Shown here piece after piece: positions 7,553-13,021 of a DNA stretch of 13,021 nucleotides. The stretch is from Bacteroidales bacterium. Lineage in GTDB: Bacteria > Bacteroidota > Bacteroidia > Bacteroidales > VadinHA17. Both the position numbers and the translations under genes were made by a program. The DNA lies in assembly GCA_013314865.1 (NCBI GenBank), contig JABUEV010000021.1, positions 1 to 13,021 of the forward strand, written 5' to 3'. Under the pieces are notes generated by a model that was not told the origin of the DNA, did not search any database, and saw only the letters and a program-made list of their open reading frames with translations. Position 1 is the first letter of the stretch. Each line of letters begins with the position of its first letter.

Positions 7553-8509
7553 ATGAACGAAAGGGACAATATCAGGTGGCTTGTCATTATGAACCCTAAC
7601 GCAGGAAACGGAAAGGGCAAAAAAGACCGTGCAAGAATAGAAGGACTATTCAGAAATTCAGGAATTACTTTTGATTTTGTAACCACTGAAAAAAAAGGTC
7701 ATGCCATTGAAATCACCAGGGAAGCTGTAAAAAACGGTTTCAGAGATTTTGTTTCTGTCGGAGGTGACGGCACTTTAAATGAGATTATTAACGGTGTTTT
7801 CAGCCAGCAGGTCTGCAATCCTTCTGAAATCACTGCAGGAATGATACCAGTCGGCACCGGTAACGACTGGGGCAGGATGTTCGGAATCCCTCTTGTTTAT
7901 GAAGGAGCTATAAATGTGATAAGGGAAAGAAAGACCATGAAACATGATGTTGGAGTGGTTGATTTTTTCGAAGGAAACGAAAAAAAAAGAAGATATTTCC
8001 TGAATATTGCCGGACTGGGATTTGAAGCCATGGTAGTTTTCAAGACCAATAAAAAGAAAGAAAAAGGAAAAAGCAGCAAGGCAATATACCTCTACAACCT
8101 CCTCAGCAGTCTTATTTCATACCATAATGTTGAGGTTGAGATTACTGTTGACACTCATGTTTCAAAAGCAAGGATATTTTCTGTGAATGTAGGCAACGGA
8201 CGGTATTGCGGGGGAGGTATGCGACAGACACCGGATGCATTACCGGATGACGGCCTGCTCGACATTACTGTTATAAAAGAAATAGGGAGATTTGAAATAA
8301 TCAGAAATCTTAAACTTTTATACGACGGAACCATCCTTAGCCATCCCAAAATTGACGGTTACAGAGGGAAATACCTTAAAATCACTTCAGATGAAACGCT
8401 TTATGTTGAAGCTGACGGGGAATCACTTGGTCATACACCGCTGGAATTCTCAGTTATACCTTCCGCAATTAACATTGTTTACGGAACAAGACTTATTCCA
8501 CAACCCTGA
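7553..8509 (+). CDS. Diacylglycerol kinase family lipid kinase (YegS/BmrU/DgkB-like)
   Basis: This 318-residue protein has the DAGK catalytic fold. An N-terminal NPNAGNGKG (14-22) corresponds to the phosphate-binding loop. The diagnostic nucleotide-binding motif GGDGTLNE is at 70-77, followed by IPVGTGNDWGRM near 99-109. The C-terminal beta-rich half contains NVGNGRYCGGGMRQTPDALPDDGLLD. Family members phosphorylate diacylglycerol or related lipids with ATP; the exact lipid cannot be read from sequence. The length is typical. A Lys-rich loop (NKKKEKGKSSKA) and a run of nine A bases at 7980-7988 are mild oddities. The gene diverges from parA. Its last 17 bases overlap the convergent glutaminyl cyclase gene, leaving no room for a separate terminator. 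Confidence 0.92.
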   Translation: MNERDNIRWLVIMNPNAGNGKGKKDRARIEGLFRNSGITFDFVTTEKKGHAIEITREAVKNGFRDFVSVGGDGTLNEIINGVFSQQVCNPSEITAGMIPVGTGNDWGRMFGIPLVYEGAINVIRERKTMKHDVGVVDFFEGNEKKRRYFLNIAGLGFEAMVVFKTNKKKEKGKSSKAIYLYNLLSSLISYHNVEVEITVDTHVSKARIFSVNVGNGRYCGGGMRQTPDALPDDGLLDITVIKEIGRFEIIRNLKLLYDGTILSHPKIDGYRGKYLKITSDETLYVEADGESLGHTPLEFSVIPSAINIVYGTRLIPQP

Positions 8510-9611
8510 TCTCATACAGTTTCGGCCATCTCTTGCCTGTGACAAAAATCCTGTTGCCGCTTTCATCATAGGCTATACCGTTAAGAACATCAGCATTCAC
8601 TTCAATCCGTTTTGAATCCGGGAAAATCATGGAAAGATCAATATAGGAATTCACCTTACCCGTTATGGGATCAATTCTTGCTATGAGGTCAGTCATCCAG
8701 ATATTAGCCCAGATCTCTCCGTTTATATATTCAAGTTCATTTAACTGATCAACGGCTTTTTCATTGTCATAAACCTCAATCCTTGATTCCACCGTAAACA
8801 ATTCAGGTTCATAAAAATAAATAATGTTGGAACCATCACTCATTGCTATCCTGTCACCCACAGTTGTCAATCCCCATCCCTGGGTCTGATAATAGATTTT
8901 GTTGATGAGGTTGAAGGTAGCCCTCTCATATACAAAACCTACCTTGTTTTGCCATGTCACCTGGTATATCCTGTCTTTATAGAGAGTTATTCCCTCCCCG
9001 AAAAGAGAGGGGTCAAGATTTATCTGCCTTATAACCCTTCCTGTTTCAAGTTCAACTTCCCTCAGGCTTGAACCGGCCTCCTGACCTGTTCCCTCATACA
9101 GCCGGCCGTCATGATAAAACAATCCCTGAGTAAATGCTTCAGCATCATGAGGATAAGTATGAACTGTCTTAAACCCATATCTAACGGGCTTTTTATCGGA
9201 AAGAATCATTAAGAATCTTACAGCCGACTGTGACCTCCTGTTGCTGAAGGCAGTCACTTTCAGTGCTTTCTTCCCGGTATATCCTGTCAGCCGGGCAGGA
9301 ATTGTAAATTCCCATTGTCCGGACTTCAGGACACCTGCAACAGCTCCGTCATAGCTTATCACGACAGAATCTACTCCAGTGTTTCCTCCTGCACTTTCAA
9401 TAACGACTTTGATATTATCTCCTGTTCTGAACTGTGAATTCTCAGCAGGCATTTTAATCCGAATAAGTTCACCAGGGACTTCCATGTTAACCTCACGCTT
9501 CCCGGATACCGGAGCATGAGTGCCTTCCGGTCTTCCTGAACAGCTAAACATCCAGGCAATAAAAAGAACAGAGGTGAACAGAATGATATAACCTGAAAAC
9601 TTATTCTTCAT
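8493..9611 (-). CDS. Glutaminyl-peptide cyclotransferase, plant-type (glutamine cyclotransferase), predicted lipoprotein
   Basis: This 372-residue protein would convert N-terminal Gln of exported proteins to pyroglutamate. Starting at the ATG at 9611, a lipoprotein signal (FIAWMFSC) gives lipidated Cys24. A bacterial Ig-like beta domain follows at about 38-138, then the five-bladed beta-propeller of the type I glutamine cyclotransferases, with PHDAEAFTQGL (154-164), YEGTG (172-176), GWGLT and NELEYINGEIWANIW. The C-terminus ends with NGIAYDESGNRIFVTGKRWPKLYEI, also typical. An upstream TTG at 9632 is open but adds only a charged tail before the signal, so it is not preferred. The start overlaps the HAD gene stop by 11 bp, suggesting translational coupling. 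It is unrelated to the zinc-dependent animal-type enzymes. Confidence 0.9.
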   Translation of the reverse strand: MKNKFSGYIILFTSVLFIAWMFSCSGRPEGTHAPVSGKREVNMEVPGELIRIKMPAENSQFRTGDNIKVVIESAGGNTGVDSVVISYDGAVAGVLKSGQWEFTIPARLTGYTGKKALKVTAFSNRRSQSAVRFLMILSDKKPVRYGFKTVHTYPHDAEAFTQGLFYHDGRLYEGTGQEAGSSLREVELETGRVIRQINLDPSLFGEGITLYKDRIYQVTWQNKVGFVYERATFNLINKIYYQTQGWGLTTVGDRIAMSDGSNIIYFYEPELFTVESRIEVYDNEKAVDQLNELEYINGEIWANIWMTDLIARIDPITGKVNSYIDLSMIFPDSKRIEVNADVLNGIAYDESGNRIFVTGKRWPKLYEIRVVE

Positions 9612-10056
9612 CTTTATTTTTCTTTCTTCCAAACAATCTCCGCAGAGCGTTTTTCTTAACGGAGGATTTTATTCTTTTTTCCGCTTCTTTAGCCTGAACT
9701 TCATATGGAACAAGCATCTGCCATACTTCACTCCAGCCAGGAAAACCGCCAAGGTTCTTGTCGTCTATATATATGTCGGCATCAATCTTACGGCTGATGG
9801 TTTCATCATAGACTTCTTCGGGGTAATTTTTATTTACAGCGTAAAACTCAACTCCGTTGCGCCTGCAAAATTCAACTGCTTCATCCAGTTCCTTTCCTGT
9901 ACGGAATGTCCAAAGAATCAGACGTGCACCCAGTTTCTCAAGCTCCTTGAGTGTCTGAAATGCGAATAACTTTTCCTTTCCAATGCCGGGGTATTCATGA
10001 TCTACAATTGTGCCGTCAAAATCAACGGCTATCCTGACATTTGTGAAATCAATCAT
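9601..10056 (-). CDS. HAD-superfamily phosphatase, BT_0820-like
   Basis: This 151-residue minimal HAD hydrolase shows all four motifs. Motif I is VDFDGTIVD with nucleophile Asp12 and acid/base Asp14. Motif II is LILWTFRTG with Thr50. Motif III is Lys90 in ISRKIDADIY, and motif IV is YIDDKN with Asp98 and Asp99. There is almost no cap domain between motifs I and II. The length and the DDKNLGGFPGW ending resemble the Bacteroides BT_0820 group of small HAD phosphatases, whose physiological substrate is not known to me. Residues 128-150 form a basic tail, possibly an added C-terminal extension. It heads a two-gene unit with the glutaminyl cyclase gene and diverges from pssA. Confidence 0.85.
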   Translation of the reverse strand: MIDFTNVRIAVDFDGTIVDHEYPGIGKEKLFAFQTLKELEKLGARLILWTFRTGKELDEAVEFCRRNGVEFYAVNKNYPEEVYDETISRKIDADIYIDDKNLGGFPGWSEVWQMLVPYEVQAKEAEKRIKSSVKKNALRRLFGRKKNKDEE

Positions 10057-10075
10057 AATCGATTCGGTTCGTAGG

Positions 10076-10083
10076 CAAATTTA
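10076..10083 (-). promoter_or_regulatory. Predicted -7 promoter box of the HAD phosphatase gene
   Basis: On the minus strand this reads TAAATTTG, a perfect TAnnTTTG match. A TTTC lies 20 bases upstream as a possible -33 element. It sits about 20 bp before the ATG at 10056, giving a short leader. It lies back to back with the pssA promoter candidate. Confidence 0.4.
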
Positions 10084-10114
10084 ACCAAATTGGCTTATTT
10101 GGCGAAATTTATCT

Positions 10115-10122
10115 TATTTTTG
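10115..10122 (+). promoter_or_regulatory. Predicted -7 promoter box of pssA
   Basis: TATTTTTG is a perfect match to TAnnTTTG. Transcription would start near 10129, about 30 nt before the pssA ATG at 10159. No clean TTTG is found at the ideal -33 distance; the nearest TTG-containing site is about 22 bases upstream. The assignment is tentative. Confidence 0.35.
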
Positions 10123-10158
10123 CTTCTTTTAACAACAATTATACCATAAAATAAGGTA

Positions 10159-10896
10159 ATGAGACATATTCCTAATATTCTTACCTCACTAAACCTGGCT
10201 TCAGGATTCATTGCAGTACTGTTCGCATCATCAGGCAATCTCACATTTGCATCGTGGCTTATACTTGCTGCAATGATTTTTGACTTTTCAGACGGATTCT
10301 CGGCAAGACTGCTGAAAGCATGGTCGCCAATCGGAAAAGAACTTGACAGCCTTGCCGATATAGTAAGTTTCGGAGTTGCACCTGCGCTGATTATTTTTAT
10401 GACTGCAAAAAATCCGGAATATGTATCTTCTTCAATTCCTGCCCTGAATAACTACGGGTTCCTGAGAAATCTTGCAATTTATCTTACAGTTTTAATGCCT
10501 GTATGTGCAGGTCTGAGACTGGCAAAATTCAATATTGACGAGACCCAGCGGAGTTCTTTCCGCGGCCTGCCTACTCCTGCAAACGCTCTGGCAGTAATAT
10601 CCCTTGTGATTGCCGCTCACTATTCCGATTCTTCCCTGCTGAATTCCCTGATCTCGTCCGAGATCTTCCTGATTGTTATTACACTGTCACTGTCATTTCT
10701 TATGGTAAGCAGAATTCCTCTGCTCTCCCTTAAATTTAGCAGTCTCAGGTTTTCAGGAAACGAAGGACGGTACTTACTTGCAATTATAGTCGCTGTATTT
10801 TTGCTTATTCTTGGGATTGCAGCCTCGCCACTTATAATTGTTTTATATATCATTATTTCCCTTCTTTCAGGGAGATTCCGCAGGCCTGCCTTATGA
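10159..10896 (+). CDS. pssA: CDP-diacylglycerol--serine O-phosphatidyltransferase (phosphatidylserine synthase)
   Basis: This 245-residue polytopic inner-membrane enzyme transfers phosphatidyl from CDP-diacylglycerol to L-serine, the first committed step to phosphatidylethanolamine. The CDP-alcohol phosphotransferase signature is complete and correctly spaced: Asp42-x2-Asp45-Gly46-x2-Ala49-Arg50-x8-Gly59-x3-Asp63-x3-Asp67. These residues bind Mg2+ and the CDP moiety. The opening MRHIPNILTSLNLASGF and a later FRGLPTPANA are typical of bacterial PssA type II, which separates it from PgsA. Several hydrophobic helices follow to the C-terminus. The length is normal for Bacteroidota. It is divergent from the HAD gene, and its stop lies 24 bp from the convergent small ORF. 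Confidence 0.95.
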   Translation: MRHIPNILTSLNLASGFIAVLFASSGNLTFASWLILAAMIFDFSDGFSARLLKAWSPIGKELDSLADIVSFGVAPALIIFMTAKNPEYVSSSIPALNNYGFLRNLAIYLTVLMPVCAGLRLAKFNIDETQRSSFRGLPTPANALAVISLVIAAHYSDSSLLNSLISSEIFLIVITLSLSFLMVSRIPLLSLKFSSLRFSGNEGRYLLAIIVAVFLLILGIAASPLIIVLYIIISLLSGRFRRPAL

Positions 10897-10920
10897 GTGT
10901 TAAATTACAGCCTTGAGCAT

Positions 10921-11067
10921 CTAATCCTCAGCACCTGAAGGTTTTGCATTTCCGACCTGTTCCCGTGACTTCTTTTCAAACAGAAACAGTCCGGCTTTTA
11001 TCGCATACCAGCTTGCTAGTATAAGCAAAGGCCAGGTAAGATATTGAAGTATAGCTTCTAGATACAT
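10921..11067 (-). CDS. Small single-helix membrane peptide downstream of cydB
   Basis: This is a 48-codon ORF starting with ATG at 11067 and ending with TAG. The product has a short N-terminus (MYLEAILQY), one hydrophobic helix at about residues 10-30 (LTWPLLILASWYAIKAGLFLF), then Glu31-Lys-Lys and a polar tail to residue 48. The Trp-rich helix, ending in Glu and positive charges, is organised like a small subunit of a terminal oxidase. The position after cydB parallels CydX of Proteobacteria, but I do not see clear CydX sequence identity. It lies on the same strand as cydAB, 188 bp beyond the cydB stop. The upstream region is A-rich with no strong Shine-Dalgarno site. The evidence is codon structure, topology and context only, and no function is proven. 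Confidence 0.6.
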   Translation of the reverse strand: MYLEAILQYLTWPLLILASWYAIKAGLFLFEKKSREQVGNAKPSGAED

Positions 11068-11255
11068 TGCAGAATTATTTTTCTTTTTATGATTATTATT
11101 TCGTCCTTTTCAAACTGGTAGTCTTAGCCATTCCTCCGTGCTCTACTCCTTCGCCAAGGCTTCGGAGGACAAGTGTACACTGTGCCCTGTGCCCTGAGCC
11201 CTGTGCTTCCTTTCACACCTTCTTCTTCCATCCATCCTGTTTTAACCTTCCTGCT
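11068..11255. repeat. Repeat-rich gap between cydB and the small membrane peptide
   Basis: No gene is supported here, but there is dense sequence structure. Six-base inverted arms CCTCCG (11133-11138) and CGGAGG (11163-11168) enclose a smaller hairpin, CCTT/AAGG with loop CGCC (11148-11159). A perfect 10-bp palindrome AGTGTACACT follows at 11172-11181. Next come three and a half tandem heptamers, TGTGCCC TGTGCCC TGAGCCC TGTGC (11181-11206). The GC-rich, repetitive texture differs from the AT-rich gaps elsewhere in the window. It may be a dispersed intergenic repeat; other copies cannot be checked from this window. Confidence 0.55.
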
Positions 11256-12389
11256 TTAATACACATGACCCTCACTTTTTGTCAGTTCGTCTTCTGTTAT
11301 TTTTTTCACATTTATTGACTTCCATGCATGCCAGATGTATGCAATCACAAAAGGGATAATAAAAGAGACATACATCATTGTCTTCAGAGTAAACTGGCTT
11401 GATGAAGCATTCCGTATTGTAAGGGAGCTCCCGGGGTCATATGATGAGGGATAAAAGGCAGTGCCGTTGAAGCCGGCAACAAGGAACAGTGATAAAACAG
11501 CCAGAATGGTACCCGGTCCTGTGAACCATATTCCCTTATTACCGGCTTTAAAAATAGTCGTAAAAAGTCCATATAGGATCAGAATCACTCCTGCAAGGAA
11601 TAATACCAGCACGAGCGGCATCTGTAAGAGATTATGTAGATACTTATACCTTTCAAGTGATACTTCCCCTGTCTGAAAGTTAGCAGAATATCCCTGAGAA
11701 AGAAGCACGGATATCAGGAAAAGAAGAAAGAAAGCCAGGAAGGCAGAGGCATTCAGCACAGTTCTGGCTGTGGCTCTTGAAGCAAGTTCTTTATCATCAA
11801 TGCTGTTGACAATATATAGCAGGCCGTTTGTTCTGGCAAGAAACACAACAGCAAGTCCGAGGGCCAGGTTTTTGCCGTTCAGAAGCGCTTCGAGACCGTG
11901 CCATGGTGTTGCCCACTGAACCTGGTTCATCTGGTTCAAACTGAACATTGATCCTGTAAAGAAAGTTGCAACAGCCACTCCAATAAGAAAAGGACCCACT
12001 GAACCATTGATGAACAAAAATATGTCGAAGGCTTTTTGCCCCAGAATATTTGATGGTTTTGATCTGTATTCGTATGCTATTGCCTGAATGATGAAACTGA
12101 AGAGAATAGCAATCCAGACCCAGTATGCGCCCCCGAAACTTGTTGCATAAAAGAGCGGGAATGAAGCAAAAAAAGCACCTCCGAATGTTACAAGTGTAGT
12201 GAAGGTAAACTCCCATTTTCTTCCCATTGTATTGATAATCATTGTCTTCTGGGAAGCGGTACGGGGCAGGGAAAAAATCATTGACTGACCGCCCTGAACA
12301 AACATAAGGAAAACCAGCATCCCTGCCAGAAGGCTGACTATTACCCACCAGTAATGCTGAAGAAATAAATGCGAAATCATTGTATTCAT
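11256..12389 (-). CDS. cydB: Cytochrome bd ubiquinol oxidase subunit II
   Basis: This 377-residue polytopic membrane subunit partners CydA in the quinol-oxidising, oxygen-reducing bd oxidase. The sequence is the Bacteroidota form: QHYWWVIVSLLAGMLVF at the N-terminus, FVQGGQSMIFSL where the Proteobacterial subunit has a DGFDLGVG-like motif, then NTMGRKWEFTFTTLVTFGG, FPLFYATSFGGAYWVW and FDIFLFINGSVGPFLIG, with about eight hydrophobic helices overall. I place the start at the ATG at 12389, because a very strong Shine-Dalgarno AGGAGGTGA lies just upstream; a GTG three codons earlier overlaps that site and is unlikely. The cydA stop lies 12 bases before this ATG, so the two genes form one operon with coupled translation. 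Confidence 0.95.
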   Translation of the reverse strand: MNTMISHLFLQHYWWVIVSLLAGMLVFLMFVQGGQSMIFSLPRTASQKTMIINTMGRKWEFTFTTLVTFGGAFFASFPLFYATSFGGAYWVWIAILFSFIIQAIAYEYRSKPSNILGQKAFDIFLFINGSVGPFLIGVAVATFFTGSMFSLNQMNQVQWATPWHGLEALLNGKNLALGLAVVFLARTNGLLYIVNSIDDKELASRATARTVLNASAFLAFFLLFLISVLLSQGYSANFQTGEVSLERYKYLHNLLQMPLVLVLFLAGVILILYGLFTTIFKAGNKGIWFTGPGTILAVLSLFLVAGFNGTAFYPSSYDPGSSLTIRNASSSQFTLKTMMYVSFIIPFVIAYIWHAWKSINVKKITEDELTKSEGHVY

Positions 12390-12394
12390 AATAT

Positions 12395-12403
12395 TCACCT
12401 CCT
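12395..12403 (-). promoter_or_regulatory. Strong Shine-Dalgarno site of cydB overlapping the cydA stop
   Basis: Reading the minus strand, AGGAGGTGA overlaps the cydA TAG stop and stands five bases before the cydB ATG. Most other genes in the window lack such a site, so it both decides the cydB start and suggests that ribosomes ending cydA reinitiate efficiently on cydB. Confidence 0.75.
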
Positions 12404-13021
12404 AATGTTTCGGGCCAATTTTAATCTGTTTCACCATTATTGATATCTCAGCAGAAAGCAAAACCGTAAAGAGAACTGCAAACAGGATGAATGTTGTAAT
12501 GACAGATCCCTCTTTCAGGTTTGTCACTGCGGCATTTACAGGCATAAGGTCCTGAATTATCCATGGTTGCCGTCCCATTTCGGCTACAACCCATCCCAGC
12601 TCACCTGCTATATAGGGCAAAGGAATTGAAAAAAGGGCAATCCACAGAAACCACCTGTTCTTTTGCAGAGTGTCTCTGTAAAGGAAAAAAAGCGCAAGAA
12701 CAAACAGAAGCACAAAAAAGAAGCCCAGCATTACCATTAAATGAAAAGAATAAAAAGAGATGGCAACATTCGGGATTACGTCTTCTGATGCATCAATAAA
12801 TGCATATCCGAAATACCTGAAATAGTTGTCAAGAAACTCTTTGTCGTTGAATTTCTGTCTTATTTCAGCAAGTGTGGATTCATCATTTGCCTCTCTTGCT
12901 TTCCGGTATTCAAGCAGTACTTCCCTGGCATGACGCCCTCTTTCCATTTTTTCGCTCACCGACATAATGTTTCTTTGAGCATTGCCTGACACAAGGTCAT
13001 TGATCCCGGCTACAAAAGTGT
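12402..13021 (-). CDS. cydA: Cytochrome bd ubiquinol oxidase subunit I, C-terminal fragment
   Basis: This is the last 205 codons of CydA; the frame is open to the right edge, beginning TFVAGINDLVSGN. CydA carries haems b558, b595 and d and the quinol site. The fragment covers the end of the soluble loop and the last membrane helices. It contains NYFRYFGYAF, then FYSFHLMVMLGF (bases 12726-12761), which holds the methionine (codon 12735-12737) equivalent to the axial haem b558 ligand. The invariant GWVVAEMGRQPW block and an ending typical of Bacteroidota CydA (SAEISIMVKQIKIGPKH) follow. In the ligand helix, His stands where E. coli has Arg391 (SFRIMVGLG), and Met replaces the following Gly. The N-terminal haem ligands and the Q loop are outside the window. 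The initiation codon is not visible. Confidence 0.94.
   Translation of the reverse strand, partial: TFVAGINDLVSGNAQRNIMSVSEKMERGRHAREVLLEYRKAREANDESTLAEIRQKFNDKEFLDNYFRYFGYAFIDASEDVIPNVAISFYSFHLMVMLGFFFVLLFVLALFFLYRDTLQKNRWFLWIALFSIPLPYIAGELGWVVAEMGRQPWIIQDLMPVNAAVTNLKEGSVITTFILFAVLFTVLLSAEISIMVKQIKIGPKH

Noticed and set aside
7980..7988. Run of nine A bases in the lipid-kinase gene as a programmed frameshift site
   Set aside because: The frame continues normally through conserved family motifs after the run, and no alternative frame gives a meaningful product.
11096..11131. An 11-codon ORF (MAKTTSLKRTK, minus strand) preceded by GGAGGA in the cyd gap
   Set aside because: The purine motif abuts the ATG with almost no spacing, the peptide has no recognisable feature, and the GGAGG is one arm of the inverted repeat.
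11797..12348. A 183-codon minus-strand ORF inside cydB in another frame
   Set aside because: It lies wholly within cydB, has no family resemblance, and its Cys/Arg/Ser-rich composition is typical of an out-of-frame shadow.

Overview
The window looks like chromosomal DNA from an anaerobic or microaerobic member of the Bacteroidota, probably close to the Bacteroidales. The evidence is indirect but consistent. There is a parA-parB-DUF5683-mltD gene order, a Bacteroidota-type CydB, and a HAD phosphatase resembling the Bacteroides BT_0820 group. Several intergenic gaps carry TAnnTTTG -7 promoter boxes, most genes lack Shine-Dalgarno sequences, and one predicted secreted protein begins with Gln after signal-peptide cleavage. 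It is mostly ordinary core genome. I see no phage, transposase, CRISPR array, tRNA or rRNA.

Layout. 1-341 (+): C-terminal end of hydF, the [FeFe]-hydrogenase maturation scaffold. 389-7356 (-): a tightly packed operon read as parA, parB, a DUF5683 membrane protein, an MltD-type lytic transglycosylase with LysM domains, and a 998-residue fusion of a periplasmic SGNH domain with an MBOAT O-acyltransferase. 7553-8509 (+): a diacylglycerol-kinase-family lipid kinase, whose end overlaps the convergent end of the next pair. 8493-10056 (-): a small HAD phosphatase followed by a glutaminyl cyclase lipoprotein. 10159-10896 (+): phosphatidylserine synthase, divergent from the HAD gene. 10921-13021 (-): cydA (cut by the window edge), cydB, a 188-bp repeat-rich gap, and a 48-codon single-helix membrane peptide.

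How the genes fit together. The long operon couples chromosome segregation (ParA/ParB) to cell-wall work. The lytic transglycosylase needs a free C6 hydroxyl on MurNAc, and an MBOAT/SGNH pair is the known way Gram-negative bacteria O-acetylate that hydroxyl. A transglycosylase followed by an acetyltransferase candidate is therefore the most suggestive arrangement here, although the acetyltransferase substrate could equally be an exopolysaccharide. The lipid kinase and PssA belong to phospholipid metabolism. The glutaminyl cyclase fits the Bacteroidota habit of exposing an N-terminal Gln after signal peptidase I cleavage. HydF points to hydrogen metabolism, and CydAB to respiration or removal of traces of oxygen.

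Points to re-examine: the single-chain SGNH-MBOAT fusion, the easily missed small peptide after cydB, the repeat cluster between them, and two substitutions beside the haem-ligand methionine of CydA.
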